From: Helianthus annuus
Taxonomy: Eukaryota > Streptophyta > Magnoliopsida > Asterales > Asteraceae
DNA: 64,000 nucleotides
NCBI RefSeq assembly: GCF_002127325.2
Contig: NC_035449.2
Coordinates: 145,056,946 to 145,120,945 of the forward strand
Direction: 5' to 3'
The notes below the pieces were generated by a model. The model was not told the origin of the DNA. It did no database searches and worked only from the letters and a program-made list of their open reading frames with translations. Made by a program: the position numbers and the translations under genes. Each line of letters opens with the position of its first letter. Position 1 is the first letter of the stretch. This document shows, one piece after another, positions 46,440 through 58,730 of the stretch.

Positions 46440-47003
46440 AACTACGACTGTGATATTCAGTATCATGAAGGAAAGGCTGAAGACGGCTAGAGATCGCCAG
46501 AAGAGTTATACAGACAATAGACGAAAGCCGTTGGAGTTTCAAGTTGGAGACAAAATGCTATTGAAAGTATCTCCTTGGAAAGGAGTTGTTAGATTCGGTA
46601 AGAAAGGAAAGCTAAGTCCAAGGTACATAGGACCATTTCTAGTGATTCAACGTATAGGACCAGTTGCTTATCGTTTACAACTACCAGGAGAGTTAGCTGG
46701 AGTACATGATGTATTTCATATATCCAATCTCAAGAAATGTCTAGCAGACGAATCTTTGGTAGTACCTCTCCAAGATATAAAGGTAAACGAAAAATTAAAA
46801 TTTGTAGATAAACCTCTTCAGATAGAAGATAGAAAGATCAAATTTCTCAAAACACAAACGATTAGTGTTAGTTCAAGTAAAGTGGGATTCAAAGATAGGA
46901 CCCTAATACACTTGGGAACGGGAATCAGAAAAGAAGCGAAAGTATCTTCAATTATTCCAGTAAATCTCGAGGACGAGATTTTTATTAAAGTGGGGAGAAT
47001 GTA
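46440..47003 (+). pseudogene. Integrase C-terminus and chromodomain-like tail
   Basis: The coding sequence jumps from the YHEGKA motif after RNase H straight to [22 protein letters not shown] (about 46468-46533), which in gypsy elements lies after the integrase core. The HHCC and DDE parts are therefore missing. Integrase C-terminal motifs [19 protein letters not shown] and [13 protein letters not shown] are present. A frameshift near 46850 scrambles the expected chromodomain-like block. Confidence 0.85.
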
Positions 47004-48453
47004 ACAACTCCTATCAAAAAGTCTTAATTATTATTTTAATTATCTAATAGGAAACCCTAATTAAGACACCCAAGTGATTCTTCACAAACCTTAAAATTTT
47101 CAGAACAATCAGAATCAGGATCAGGGCCCCTAAAACTCAAGGGGGGTAAACCCTAGTTACGATTATCTAAATTATGTGCTGTCAAATTCGAATTTTTCAA
47201 TTTCATCAACTCAGCAGGCCTAGTCCCACACGTGGCAACCCTATGACCATTAGGTGTCCCTTACGGACCGTAAGGGATAAAAGTCTTATGGTCCGTAAGC
47301 AATGTCAAATTTTGGCTATAAATAGCAGACATTGGCACTTGATATTCTGCGTACGTTCGACGAAGAAATTCGTTTTAGGCACTGAGTTACGTTCTGTTTA
47401 CCACAATTAACACACACGGATCACTAATCGACGCCGCAATACAGGGTAATAACTCGATCGCTATTACGATTCAACGTCCGATCGATTGAAACTATCCAAC
47501 GTATGATTAAGTGCTGCTCAAATTGAGTTTATACTTTGTCATTCGTCGTGATTTCAGCTTGAATGTTTGAGTGCTGTCCAAATTCGGGCTATACTCTGTC
47601 ATTCGTTGTGAATCTGCTGGATGTTTAAGTATCGCACTTTGTCAATCGTTATGAGGGTTTAATCTCGTGAATTGTCGTAACTGTTGTATTAGTTACTAAC
47701 CCAGTTTGTGTGCATTGTTATTAAAATTAAGTTAAACAAGGCTAAATCAGTAGGCTTATACACTGCTCGTTAAATCTGCAATGTGAGTCATTCTCTTTTT
47801 ATCAACTGTTTTACAATACTCCAAATTATTTTCAAAAGTTATAATTACAGGGACTAAGTCGTGGATATCTTGAATCACTGGCTAGTGGGGTATTGTGCAC
47901 ATTACTAATTTTCTCCCAGTTAGGTTCATTGACCTACTAGGGATAATCATCACTATTTGAGTTCATTGACGTAATAGTGGTATGACCATCGTCACCATTG
48001 TGACATGTCACCATTGTGACATGGTGCCAGATAAAAAAATAAGATATAAGCCATTGTAATCGCTCTTATGCTGTAATTAATAACTATGCATCATTTTATG
48101 TAAATAGAATGATTCACTCAGTATTTCCCGCTGACAAAACCTTTTTCAAACATGTTTCAGGTGATCTGTTATGATCCAGGAAAAGTGCCGTAAAGCACTA
48201 CAAGCTTAAGAAAGTGGCTCAGGATAAAATAAAGAAACATGTTTTGTAAAATAAAAGATTTCTTCGTGAAATCAAATGATTGTAAATTACCGGGGTTTTA
48301 TCCCGATTTGTGAAATAAAATAATCAGGAAATATTTCAGTTTTAAAAAGATCATGATAATAAACTTCCGCTGTTAAACTCAATTAATTAAATACCTCGGG
48401 ATTTCTGTCCCGCGGCTCCTGACACGGGTCAAACCGGATCAGGGGCCGTGACA
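47000..48453 (+). repeat. 3' LTR of the gypsy element
   Basis: Close copy of 40823-42262 with an extra 14-bp duplication (GTCACCATTGTGAC words near 47990-48020) and a C-to-T change in the second palindrome. Confidence 0.92.
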
Positions 48454-48458
48454 GAAAT

Positions 48459-48745
48459 CCTTCTCATATTTTTTTTCTTTTTAGTTCAAATATTCTTTGC
48501 TTTAACCTTTTGCTATTCCAAGGGGTGCGGTCGGGATTTTTCGTGAAAAATAGCACTAATTTTTTTCAAGGGGTGCGGCCGCCCACCCACGCCATAAGGT
48601 GGGTCCGCCCCTACCACTTGCATCTCAGATCTGGAAGATGCATCCCATGGCCAGCCAACGCGACTTTCGAAGCCACCTTCTTCATCACGGCCCTCCATAA
48701 AAGGTAGTTACTTTTGGGAGGAGCCCACACATTCCACTCAAGTTT
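48459..48745. other. Non-coding flank right of the gypsy element
   Basis: Two copies of AAGGGGTGCGG (about 48519 and 48569) and a GGGTCCGCCCCTACC segment; a repeat fragment rather than a gene. Confidence 0.5.
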
Positions 48746-50942
48746 CTAGTCCCCATCTTGAGTCGAACCCGTTGTTAACTCCACCCGAAAATTTTTAACA
48801 AAGAAGTTCCTCCCAAACTCGTTCTTCCAAAACAAAATGTCTTCCCCAACCTCTAATCTTAATTGGTGCAGTAGCTGCATAAGCTCAATAGCCCACTCAT
48901 TATTAGTGCTAAGAGTTTTCAAACAATCCCATCTCCATCGCGCACCCAAACCTGAGCCCATCACATTGGACGCCACTTTGTTATTTTATACTTTGCAAGG
49001 TGGTATAGGTCTGGTAATCTTTGCTGCAAAGTAACCTGGATCAGCCATATTTCCTTCAAGAAACAAGTTTTTGACCTGTCCCCCACGTCCACTCTTAGTT
49101 ATTCTTGATGCTAATGCCAAATGTCATCAAAATGTCTTACAAATTGCAATATCCTTGCAGATTCCAGGGATCGAATTTTTCAACGGGGTCAAATTATTAT
49201 CCACTTTGGTTCTATGGAGAGCACGAAGAGATTGAAGTCTCTAATTCTACCGAGCCCCACTCCTCCATTCACTTTTAGTTTCATATTTTTTTCCCAACGA
49301 ACCCACCTTATTTTTTGATCTGCGCCCATTTTTTCCCAAATAAAAGCCCGTCTCAAACTTTCAATTTTTTTCACAATGCCCTTCGGCGCAAGAAATAAGG
49401 ATAAGTAATAGGAAAGGAGACTACTAAGAAGCACCTTTGCTAGAGTGATCCACCCCGCAAAAGATAAGTTCTTAGGTGTGCTCTTTTCATATTTACTCCA
49501 ATCGGGATCCCTAAGTACGTAAATGGGAATATGCCTACTCCACATTTTAACAAAGACGTCATGCTCTCGACCTCCTCATTTTCCACCGCCACCTTGAATA
49601 ATTGACACTTTCTATGATTAACCTCAACCTAGTTATTATGCAGAACCATAAGAACCAGTTTAGGATTATCACATTATGAGTCAACCATTCGCCTATAAAA
49701 AGGACATCGTCTGTGTAACACAAATGGGATAGAACGAGTCTACCATTAGGGAGTTACACCCCATGAAAAAGCCCCAAAGTCACTACTCTTTTCATGGACA
49801 TGTTTAAAACCTCTACATCTAATATAAAGAGAACCAAAGACAAGGGATCCCCTTGCCTTAAGCCACCTTTCAAAGAAAACTCACTTATTGGTGATCCATG
49901 GACGAGCATCGACCCTCCCCCGACCCGAGGTACCCTTTAATCGAATTAATCCATACCTTTGGAAAAGCCATATGCTCCAAATTTTAAATAAAAACTTCCA
50001 ACTTAGGTTTTTTGAAGTCTACCTTGAAAACACATTTTTGTTTTCATCTTTTTGGCTCAAGAGACGGTCTCGTTAACTATAAGGGGACTGTCTAGTATGT
50101 TTCTGCCTCCAACAAAAGCGGACTAAGATCTAGAAATGAGATAGTCGATTACTGACGTGAGGCGATAAGATAGGGTCTTCGAGATGATCTTATACAGCGA
50201 GCCCACTAAGGAGATGGGGCGATAGTTTCCTGCCGCCTGAGGATTCGTGACTCGTGGTATCATCGCCACAAAGGAAGCGTTGCATACCACACTTATTTTC
50301 CCTGTGTTATGAAAATCTTCTAGCAAAGACATTATGAAATGTTTAACCGAGCCCAACAAAATTTGAAGAATTTCATTGTCAACTCGTCTAGGCTGGGGCC
50401 TTTCCCCCAGGGCCTTTCCCCCATCACATCCTTTAATAGTGTTTCACACTTTAGCTTCCGTGAATGACACTGTTAAGGAGCTAGCTTGATTGTGATTTAA
50501 CCCCCGACGAATACAAATTTAGAACTGATGTTGTCTTCTAAACGGTTTAGCAAATTGTTTTTTAACCATATTTTCATCTATTCTTTAATTATCTCTAGGT
50601 CCGTAACCCTATCACCATTAACAGTTAGCCCATCATCACATTAGCGGCCTTATTGATATTTATAATCTTGTGGAAATACACCGAGTTTTTGTCTCCATAT
50701 TTGATCCAATTGAGGCGGGCTTTCTGATGCAGATCTTTAGCCTTATCCATCTCGATTTTCTTCATTTTCATATCCACCCTCTACGTCATCTCCTCGTTAC
50801 TCAAGGTCTTCGACTTAGCCAACTTCTCTATTTCATCGATAGCTTTGGCTGAATTTTCTAGATCTTTCTCCTCGTCTACCCGATCGGTTTCCCTTAATCT
50901 CTTGATATCTTCGTTAATTCTTTTCAGTGTAAGGAAATTCAT
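48746..50942 (-). pseudogene. LINE (L1-type) ORF2: reverse transcriptase and zinc-finger tail, decayed
   Basis: Minus-strand blocks in order: an MNFLTL start (50942) joined to a linker (KRINEDIKRL; later NWIKYGDKNSVYFHKI near 50680); RT with NYRPISLVGSLYKIISK (50170-50225); GLRQGDPLSL near 49850; CYTDDVLFIGEW (about 49675-49710), in which the usual YADD reads YTDD; downstream KIRWVRWEKNM (about 49285) and GGVGLGRIRDFN; and a zf-RVT-like tail (48746-48976). Many stops and frameshifts. No endonuclease domain is seen between the start and the RT linker. Confidence 0.8.
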
Positions 50943-52458
50943 TGGGCAACCTCAAGCTCCATTTCCCCTTGAATAAGTTTTCTTACCCGGTTATTAAATC
51001 CTTCGGCTTCAATCCCCAGACATCCCTTGTATACGATTGTCTTCTCCACCTTGTATTTCCAAATCACCACTTACAATGACCTCTTCTTCACCTCCCACTT
51101 CTGCATTGGTGTTGTTCCTGACCCAACTAGTTACTTCCATCTCCTTCGGTCTCTTGTGGGTTCTCTTGGTTTGTTGAATAATTTCTTCTAAGATAAAGGG
51201 ATATGAGTCTTCTGTGAAATTTTGACTTGGGTTCTGTATATTGGGCCCGTACATTTCTTTTCTTCTTTTTATCCTTGGGCGTAATAATGACATAGTCCAA
51301 GCCTCCCATTTCTCCTCTTTCCTAGGCTAGGTCTATGTGAATAATGGGTTCATGAACGTAGCCTGAATCAGTGTTGGTAGCCCTAGGTGGGTCCCTTTCC
51401 AAAGTTTTTGCCTCTCATCTCGACATGGCTGTGGAGTTGTGCTCATGCAAATTCCCCCTGAACGTCTCTTGGTTGTCTGCCTTTCACCTTCCTCGTCACC
51501 ACTAATGGCTTCACTAGCAGGCCATCGTTACCCACCTTTTCCAACGTAGGGTCAGCCAGAAAAGAAGGTTCCCATGATCTTTCAACTTTTGGCACCCATA
51601 TTGAAAACTCTTGATCTTCCCACCTTATCTGCATCTCTAGATTGATATGTTTACCAATTTACACAAGCATTGTGATCCTATTATCAGAAATGTTCCTATA
51701 CATTAGAGAAGCTTCTGATCTCTAGACTACCTGTCAATATATCTCGCCAATGCGATTGAAGAGGTGCATGTCCCACAATGTGATTGGAACTCAGATAACT
51801 CTAATCCACACCACCCTTTCGTATACCAGTGGTTTCCCCTCCAATACATACATTCAAGAGAACCAGTACGACCATAACTCACACCTCGATCTTAGGAATC
51901 ATATGGCATATCTAGAGAATGGAAGGTTAGGAGAGCCTTCAACCCTCCAATGTAACTTAACTCTATCCCTTCTATTTGAAAATCATCCATAATAGTTCCG
52001 AGCCTGTCCAAAATTTCCAGGTCTTTTCTTTCCCCGATAAGATAATTGAAACTCCGTCTTTCCCTAGCTTTCGTTATCATAGGTGGGATGTGATGTAACT
52101 CCCATGTGAATGATTTATCGCCTTCAACAATAAGGATATTTCTAAAGGACCCATAGGTATCATTGCCAGCCTTGGTCTTCACCACCCCTCTGTCTTCACT
52201 GGTTATTATAAAGCCTTGCCACATCCATTCTGTAAGTTTGAGATAAAGAATGAGGTAGTGTTACGGAGCCTCTCTTCTCTGCTCAAGAACTTCTTTTCCT
52301 TCTAGATGTCTTTTCTGCTGATTACATGTCGCCATGTGTCTCTTTAGTTTTTGTTGGTATTCTAATCTTGTTTTGCTCCTCTTGTTTCCTCCTCTATAGT
52401 TCCTGAAGATCCCACGCGTGCTACCATGGTTGCCTTTTATATGTTTGAAAGACAACAT
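50939..52458 (-). pseudogene. LINE ORF1-like region, decayed
   Basis: The frame at 51892-52224 (FIITSEDRGVVKTKAG..., GERKDLEILDRLG) resembles the DUF4283/ORF1 part of plant L1 elements. Further coding-like minus-strand fragments reach 50939, where the ORF1 stop overlaps the ORF2 start (ATGA, 50942-50939). Multiple frameshifts. Confidence 0.6.
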
Positions 52459-53745
52459 AGTTTTTTGAGTATACCCCCCCCCCTCACGCTATTAATAGTT
52501 GTTTAGTGCAAATTTCACCTTGAATGGATAAAATGTTTATTTATTAGTGTTTTGTAGGTTCCTAGCTTAAAATGTTGGATTTCCAAGTCGAAATCAGAGC
52601 TTAACTTAAGAAGTTAGAAGACTAACAAAACCGGAGATAGTACGGGCCGTACCATGTTTCGAGTCGTCAAGTTTGGATTTGGGCTACACCGCCTTAGAAG
52701 TTTAAACCCTTGTGGGCCCAGCTGATGACGTGGCAAAGTTACCGGCAGTAACCCACTAGAGAGTACGGGTCATACTCGACCCGGACTGTACATCTATTGT
52801 ATAAATAGAATAAGTTGTGAAGGAAACCCTAAGTAGCGAATTTAGACACTAGGAAGATCAAAAAAAGGGTTGTTTTAAGTGTTCAGTCACAAGAGAAGAT
52901 TCAAGGAGAAGGATTTGAGAAGAACTAGCATACAGGAGACCAATTTATCGATTCTTAATAAGTTAGAACCTTCGTATTTTTATTTTCCTTTAGATTTGAT
53001 CATGTATTTAATGAATTTTTGTGCTTTAGTTATTTCTGTGAGTAGCTAACCGCATTATAGCCAGTTAGGGTACGATGAATCTTGATACTTTGTGATGCTG
53101 GATGATTTTAAATATGAAAGTTTTTTTAGTATGCGTTTGCTGATGAACTTGTGATTGTGTTTGAATGAGTTTGTGTGGGTAGTCTAGATCGTTCTATGAG
53201 GCTATTCATGTTTGATCTGTTTTTATATATCTTTAGGCTATATATTGATCATTAGTCTAGGGCTTGGTACTTTGTATGTAAGGAATAAACTTATGCAAGG
53301 GTTGCTAATACATATACGTCACCATGGTAAGAACTTGATAAAAAGGGTTTGGAAATTAGTTAGGGTTTGCTTGAAATTGGGTAGCATAGATAGTAAATCG
53401 CTCAATTCTTTAATCTATATGTTGCTAAACAATAATAGAAGCTCTAAATCAAAAGGAATATGTATATTACTTAGTTACTTAGAACCAAATAGTTAGGTGT
53501 GTCTTTAACATGGTTATTCGGGGACATGTGGTTAACCTGTTAGGGTAATGGCTTTTGTAACACGACACACCTCATTAATAGTTTTCACTCTGATGAGCTT
53601 TTCATAAATTCATAATCAAAAGACTTTGCAAAATTATTAAGAGGATACTGATCCTAAATGGTTATCTTTGTTATATTTGATTTCCTAAACTTATTTTTAG
53701 TATTTCATTTTTACTATTTTCACTATTTCAAAATTACATAGGTTA
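52459..53745. other. Unassigned non-coding stretch
   Basis: No gene recognised. A TATA-like TATAAATAGAA near 52799 followed by ...GGAAACCCTAAG recalls an LTR or promoter fragment. Confidence 0.4.
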
Positions 53746-55633
53746 TGTAGGACAACCGTTCACAAAATAAATAAAATAACAATTTTATTAATCGATATTC
53801 TGATTACAACACAGAAAGAAGAACTGAACCAAACTGAAAGAAAATACAATACAAGAAATGTAAACTAAACTAAGAACAGATTACAAAAAAAAAAAGAGAG
53901 AGAAACATAAAACAACGGTGACTGAGGCACGTGAAGATCATGCTTCCCTTACAACAGATTTTGGGCAACCCAGGTGAACACGTCTATTTCCCAGGGTACA
54001 ACAGCCTAAGCAGATTCTACTGCCAGGATTAGCCTAGCACCTAAAATTATACCTGAAACAAGAGTGCACAGAGATGCAAAGTTAGGGAATTCGTTTGATG
54101 TGTGTCTTATAGGAACCATACGATTTCAGTATTATGTATCTAAAACTATAACAACCCTCCTAGAACCCTTAACGTAACCCTAAATGTTCCTAAATATACC
54201 TTGTACGCAAGAAACGGACTCAGAATACCCTAATACTTACAAAAATCAAACAAAAACAAATCTACGAGTCGCTCGCGGCCCGCGACAGACGAAGGGAATA
54301 CCTTCGCGGGGCGTGACGGCCCTTGCTTGCCCGGCACACAATGCAGCCACGTGTCGTGAATCGTGGTAAGCCTACCGCTTGACTCACCTGCCCTACATCG
54401 GCCTTTACGGCTCTGGCGGCCTGCGACGGAGGAAGAGGTGGTCCTCGCGGGGCTTGAGGGACCCCTCGACCAGCCTATATAAAGGGTCTTCAGCCTCATT
54501 TGTTCAGTCGTTCCAAAATCTCTCTCAAACTTTCTGATAGTAATTATTATACTCGGGTATTATACCCCTATAAAGCGAAGCTCTGCCTCGTTGTAAGTAT
54601 TATAAGCCTGCTGTTACCCTGCACGATCGATCTAGGGCTCTGTAACGCATGTCAAGGCTCTGCCTGACTCAGTCGTTGGAGTTCTGTCTCGTGTTACACT
54701 CGATTGATCTAGGGCTCCGTAATGCATGTCAAGGCTCTGCCTGACTCAGTCATTGGAGTTCTGTCTCGAGTTGTACGGTTAATGTGATTTGGGTTATTTT
54801 ACTAACACGTGTGCATTGTTTAATTTGAATAGATAATAACCAGGAGAATCACAAGGAAACTTTAGTAGTATCACCTAAGTCGACAATGTAAGTACATTCA
54901 CTTTTTCTCACTATTTGAGAGTACATTTTGTGAGTCAAAATGTTTTACCAAAACCTCAAATATTTTCAAATACAAATACAGTATTAAGTCTTTGTAATTC
55001 AACAATTGCTGCCAGTATTATGGGGTTTGTATACAGTACTTGATAACCTTCACAATTGGGCACAGGTATCCAATGTGTGATATGACCATAGTCACAGATC
55101 CATCGAGTGACAGGTACTTACCGAGTAATTGTGTAGATATAAACATTGTAATCGCCCTTAATATTGTAATGTGTAAACAACTGATGTTTTACCCAAAATG
55201 GAATGTACTTGCTAGTATTTCTTGCTGATAAAATATTTTTAAAACGTGTTTCAGGTAACACAATGTGAAAGCTAATAGAAGCCAGCTGGAGAGCACTGAA
55301 GGCTTGGAAAAGTGGCTATAAAAGTTACCTAAATAAAAAGGAGTTTTTGTTTTCAATAAATAGGGTTTATCCTTACAAATGTACTGTCAAATGAACTTGG
55401 GTTTTACCCCAATGATTTATTATTATAAAAAGTCTGGCGTTTAACTCTAATAAAAATATTTCCTAACTACGCTCCTGATGTATTCCGCTGCTAAATTAAT
55501 AAACACCGATACCACTGATCTGGATCTCGCGGCACCCGCTCCCAGGGTAGGGGTCGGGGGTTGCGACAAACACAAAGCACAAAACTTTGTGTATAGACTG
55601 GCAAGAATTCGAAATGATAAGTCTCCATTGGAT
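53746..55633 (-). repeat. 3' LTR of Copia 3, interrupted and truncated
   Basis: 53746-54146 plus 55569-55633 correspond to 62700-63155 of the right LTR. The remaining about 450 bp are missing. The gap between the two parts is the solo LTR at 54147-55568. Confidence 0.85.
54147..55568 (+). mobile_element. Gypsy solo LTR, 1422 bp, inside the Copia 3 LTR
   Basis: Starts TATAACAACCC (TG mutated to TA), ends GGGTTGCGACA. Flanks AAAAC and AACAC are a 5-bp duplication with one mismatch. Its last 240 bp match the LTR piece at 57240-57484. TATA box TATATAAAGG near 54475, preceded by two GC-rich repeats (about 54276-54330 and 54415-54462). Confidence 0.85.
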
Positions 55634-57239
55634 CACAATGTATGCAAATGGCCATCATAGGCTTAGGCCATCTTGGAACATATTCCAAGAATTTACGTAA
55701 ACATTCTAACACTTCTCCCTCTTTATCTAACGTGATAAACTCATATTCCATTGTGGATCTAGCTATAAGAGTTTATTTGGATGACTTCCAAGATATAGCT
55801 GCTCCTCACGGGTAAACACATAACCACTTGTAGACAATGTATGCAAATGGCCGTCACAAGCTTAGGCCATTGACGTGCGTGCGGGTGTGTATATAAATTT
55901 TAGATATATTTTAAACATTTTTACTCACAAATCAAGTTTTAAATTTATAAAACACGATATAATACTATCACTCTACACACGTTAGGCAAGTGCACCTATC
56001 GCGGACGTAGTATAGTGATGGAAAGATACTGAGGTCCTCCAAGGATACAAGAGCTTTTAGTACCGGCTTATCGCTAATGTCTAATCTAACCAAATTCTGA
56101 TAAAAGGTTTTGAGAGTTATAAAAAGATAAACTAGAAAATAAAAAATAAAATAAAGGAAAAACAATTAGACAAGAAGGAATCACTTGGTTCCAACTCCTC
56201 TTTTATGTATCCTTTAATGATTTCCGCACTTCGAGCATTTTAAGAGATTATCTTTAAGTTATAGTAGTAGGCCCCTTCCAGGCAGCATTACCCTCAACCT
56301 ATCGGTCTGAGTCAGCAGGGATACAGTCTCGCAAGGTCGGATTATTCAAAGATAATTAAGTAAGTTATGAATGCGAAAAGTGGTAGGCCCCCTTCCAGGC
56401 AGTGTTACCCTCAACCTATTGGTATAAGTCAGCAAGGATACAGTCCCACAAGGTTGTTTAATGTTTTAACAGTAGTTTATAGATAAGGGATTCAAGTGAT
56501 TCTTACTTCTCCCGAGGCGGTTAAGACCTACCTCTCGTGAAGTCCTACTAAGCTTGAACCAAGTTCTCGCAGGATCTATACACTGAACGAGACAAGAATT
56601 TACCCAACCACCCTTCTAACCCCCTTCTAGGCAGTTTACGTGCTTTATATAGACCGTAAAGACAAGAATGTGAATCAACAAAACATGAAGAATGATTAAG
56701 TAAATTTCACCTTCAATATAGAAAACTAGTTATTAAAGTCATTAATACATACCCAAATAAAAAGGAGCCAAAGGTTGGAAATCAAAAAGTAATACATAAA
56801 AGATATGTCTTTACCAAGTGATGTAAGAGTTTAGCCAAGCATGGCCTTTGTTTGACAAGAACTCTTCCGATCAATCTTGGAACCTGAGACTACTACACAC
56901 TCTAAAAGATGGAATATGGATGATGGTGGTGGGTGTTGGTGTTGCAGGGAATCTTGACTGGGCACGACCTATGCCTAGTGAGCACGACCCCGTGCCAGAG
57001 CTTCTGTTCTTGTTATTTTTGTTGGTTTGGATGTGGATGGGGGCTTGGCGAGTCGTATCAATCCTTTTTATTTGTATTTATGTTGGTTTCTGTTGTTAAT
57101 TTGCTTCTTTTATCCGTTTAAGCTCTTTTGACCCTGTAAATTAAAAAGGAACAAAGAAACACGCTTTTTCCACCATTAATACCGAAAAGGGGTTGATTTT
57201 ATGTCGTATTTGATATAATTTATATGTTGTATTTTACGC
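55634..57239. other. Repeat-rich non-coding stretch inside Copia 3
   Basis: A 33-bp segment (CAATGTATGCAAATGGCC...) occurs at about 55638 and 55836. An about 80-bp segment (CTTCCAGGCAG...TACAGTC) occurs at about 56265 and 56383. No gene is convincing; likely LTR or leader remains. Confidence 0.5.
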
Positions 57240-57624
57240 ACTCCTAAATAAAAAGGAGTTTTTGTTTTCAATAAATAGGGTTTATCCCTACAAATGTACT
57301 GTCAAATGAACTTGGGTTTTACCCCAATGATTTATTATTATAAAAAGTCTGGTGTTTAGCTCTGATAAAAATATTTCCTAACTACGGTCCTGATGTATTC
57401 CGCTGCTAAATTAATAAACACTGATACCTCTGATCTGGATCTCACGGCACCCGCTCCCGGGGAAGGGGTCGGGGGTTGTGACAGAGGGTGGTATCAGAGC
57501 TACAGCCACTAGTTTAAGCCAAATAAGTGTTCTGCTGACACTTAAAATTCTGTGTTAGGAAATAACTTATGTTATTACGTGTAAATATTGTTTTGTGTTA
57601 TTTGACTATTTGTTAGTTTACAGT

Positions 57625-58488
57625 ATGAGTGAGCAAGGAACGTCGGACGCTTGTCGTCACTTAGATAGTTCACCAAAAGATAAAGGAACATCATCTCAAC
57701 CTAATCCCTCAGGATACTCAGCCGATACTGAGGAAGGGATATTTATATTTAAGGCACAGTCTGAGGAACCCTTTACTACTAAAAAGAGATGTTGGTTTAA
57801 TAAAGGAGCACATGAGAGAAGAAAGAGAATGAAAAAGTTGCAACAACAGAGGGCGATAGTCAGAGCTAATATGGAAGCAAATGCACAAACTCAGGAAACA
57901 GTTAATAGGCCACCTTGGGAAGAGGAACTAGATAGACAACTGGCCAATTTCCATATGTTATCCACTACAACAGTAGACGCTAACCTAAACCAAATAGCTG
58001 AACCCCCACTGTTACCTCTATTCCCAGACCAACAAATGCTAGAACCCAACCAAGCAAACCAATTCCCAATACCTACATTTGACCCCAACGGGTTACCTAG
58101 AATCCCAACCCCACACCCTTTAGAATATGATCCATGGTTTGATGACAATAGGTCGTACTCGACCCTATATACTCCCAAAGAACCAATGCCTTTAGAACGT
58201 GATCCGTGGAGGGATGATGATAGAACATTTTTCGAAATGAATAGCGCAGATCCTTACGAGGAACCCGTACCTCATCCTGATCCAATAGACCCACCAATGA
58301 GTCGAAAGTGTGTGCAGGAACTCCACCAATATGGAGAAAATTTAGTGAATGAAGTACCAGTGAGTGAGGCCTATTTGGGTCGTGTTATAAATGCCCTGGC
58401 TAAACCTAATAGAATTCGAGAGATAAGGGAAACACTAGTTTGGAAATATGATGAACGGGAAATGCAGTACTGGATAAACGACACTTAG
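57625..58488 (+). CDS. Upstream ORF of the second gypsy element, unknown function
   Basis: Open for 287 codons from MSEQGTSDACRHL to WKYDEREMQYWINDT. It is Pro/Asp-rich and hydrophilic, with a basic KKLQQQRAIVRANME helix (about 57835-57875), three EYDPW/ERDPW-type repeats (58125-58215) and a helical end. No known domain recognised. The ATG at 57625 was chosen over 57595 because it aligns with MSDLSDALQNL of the other gypsy element. It is followed by about 240 nt of non-coding DNA, then gag. It has no premature stop, unlike the gag that follows. Confidence 0.6.
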   Translation: MSEQGTSDACRHLDSSPKDKGTSSQPNPSGYSADTEEGIFIFKAQSEEPFTTKKRCWFNKGAHERRKRMKKLQQQRAIVRANMEANAQTQETVNRPPWEEELDRQLANFHMLSTTTVDANLNQIAEPPLLPLFPDQQMLEPNQANQFPIPTFDPNGLPRIPTPHPLEYDPWFDDNRSYSTLYTPKEPMPLERDPWRDDDRTFFEMNSADPYEEPVPHPDPIDPPMSRKCVQELHQYGENLVNEVPVSEAYLGRVINALAKPNRIREIRETLVWKYDEREMQYWINDT

Positions 58489-58730
58489 AATAATGCCTAG
58501 ATATATGTGTAATTTTATACTTTGATAAAAAAAATAGATACGGATGCATAACTACTAGTATATTTGATTTCCAGTTGTAGTATGTAACCGATGCATATAT
58601 GTATATATAGAAAAGAGTAAAAGTCACAATGATCGACGTTTTTGATCAAATTGTTTGCGTGATAGTGTATAAATATTTGTACCAAATTTATTCTGTAATA
58701 ATTAATACTTGCTAAATATTCCCAATTCAG

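Larger units (their letters stand above)
40823..48453 (+). mobile_element. Ty3/gypsy retrotransposon (chromovirus-like), integrase core deleted
   Basis: LTRs 40823-42262 (1440 bp) and 47000-48453 (1454 bp), TG...CA, perfect TSD GAAAT (40818-40822, 48454-48458). Primer site TGGTATCAGAGCC at 42271-42283; purine tract AAAGTGGGGAGAA before the 3' LTR. Order gag, protease, RT, RNase H, integrase C-terminus, chromodomain-like tail, as in Tekay/Del-type chromoviruses (inferred). Confidence 0.93.

Noticed and set aside
53212..53496. 94-codon plus-strand ORF
   Set aside because: No domain, no codon pattern and no supporting context.
56848..57121. Hydrophobic ORFs of 83 and 62 codons
   Set aside because: Two overlapping frames in LTR-like DNA; hydrophobicity follows from T-rich sequence.
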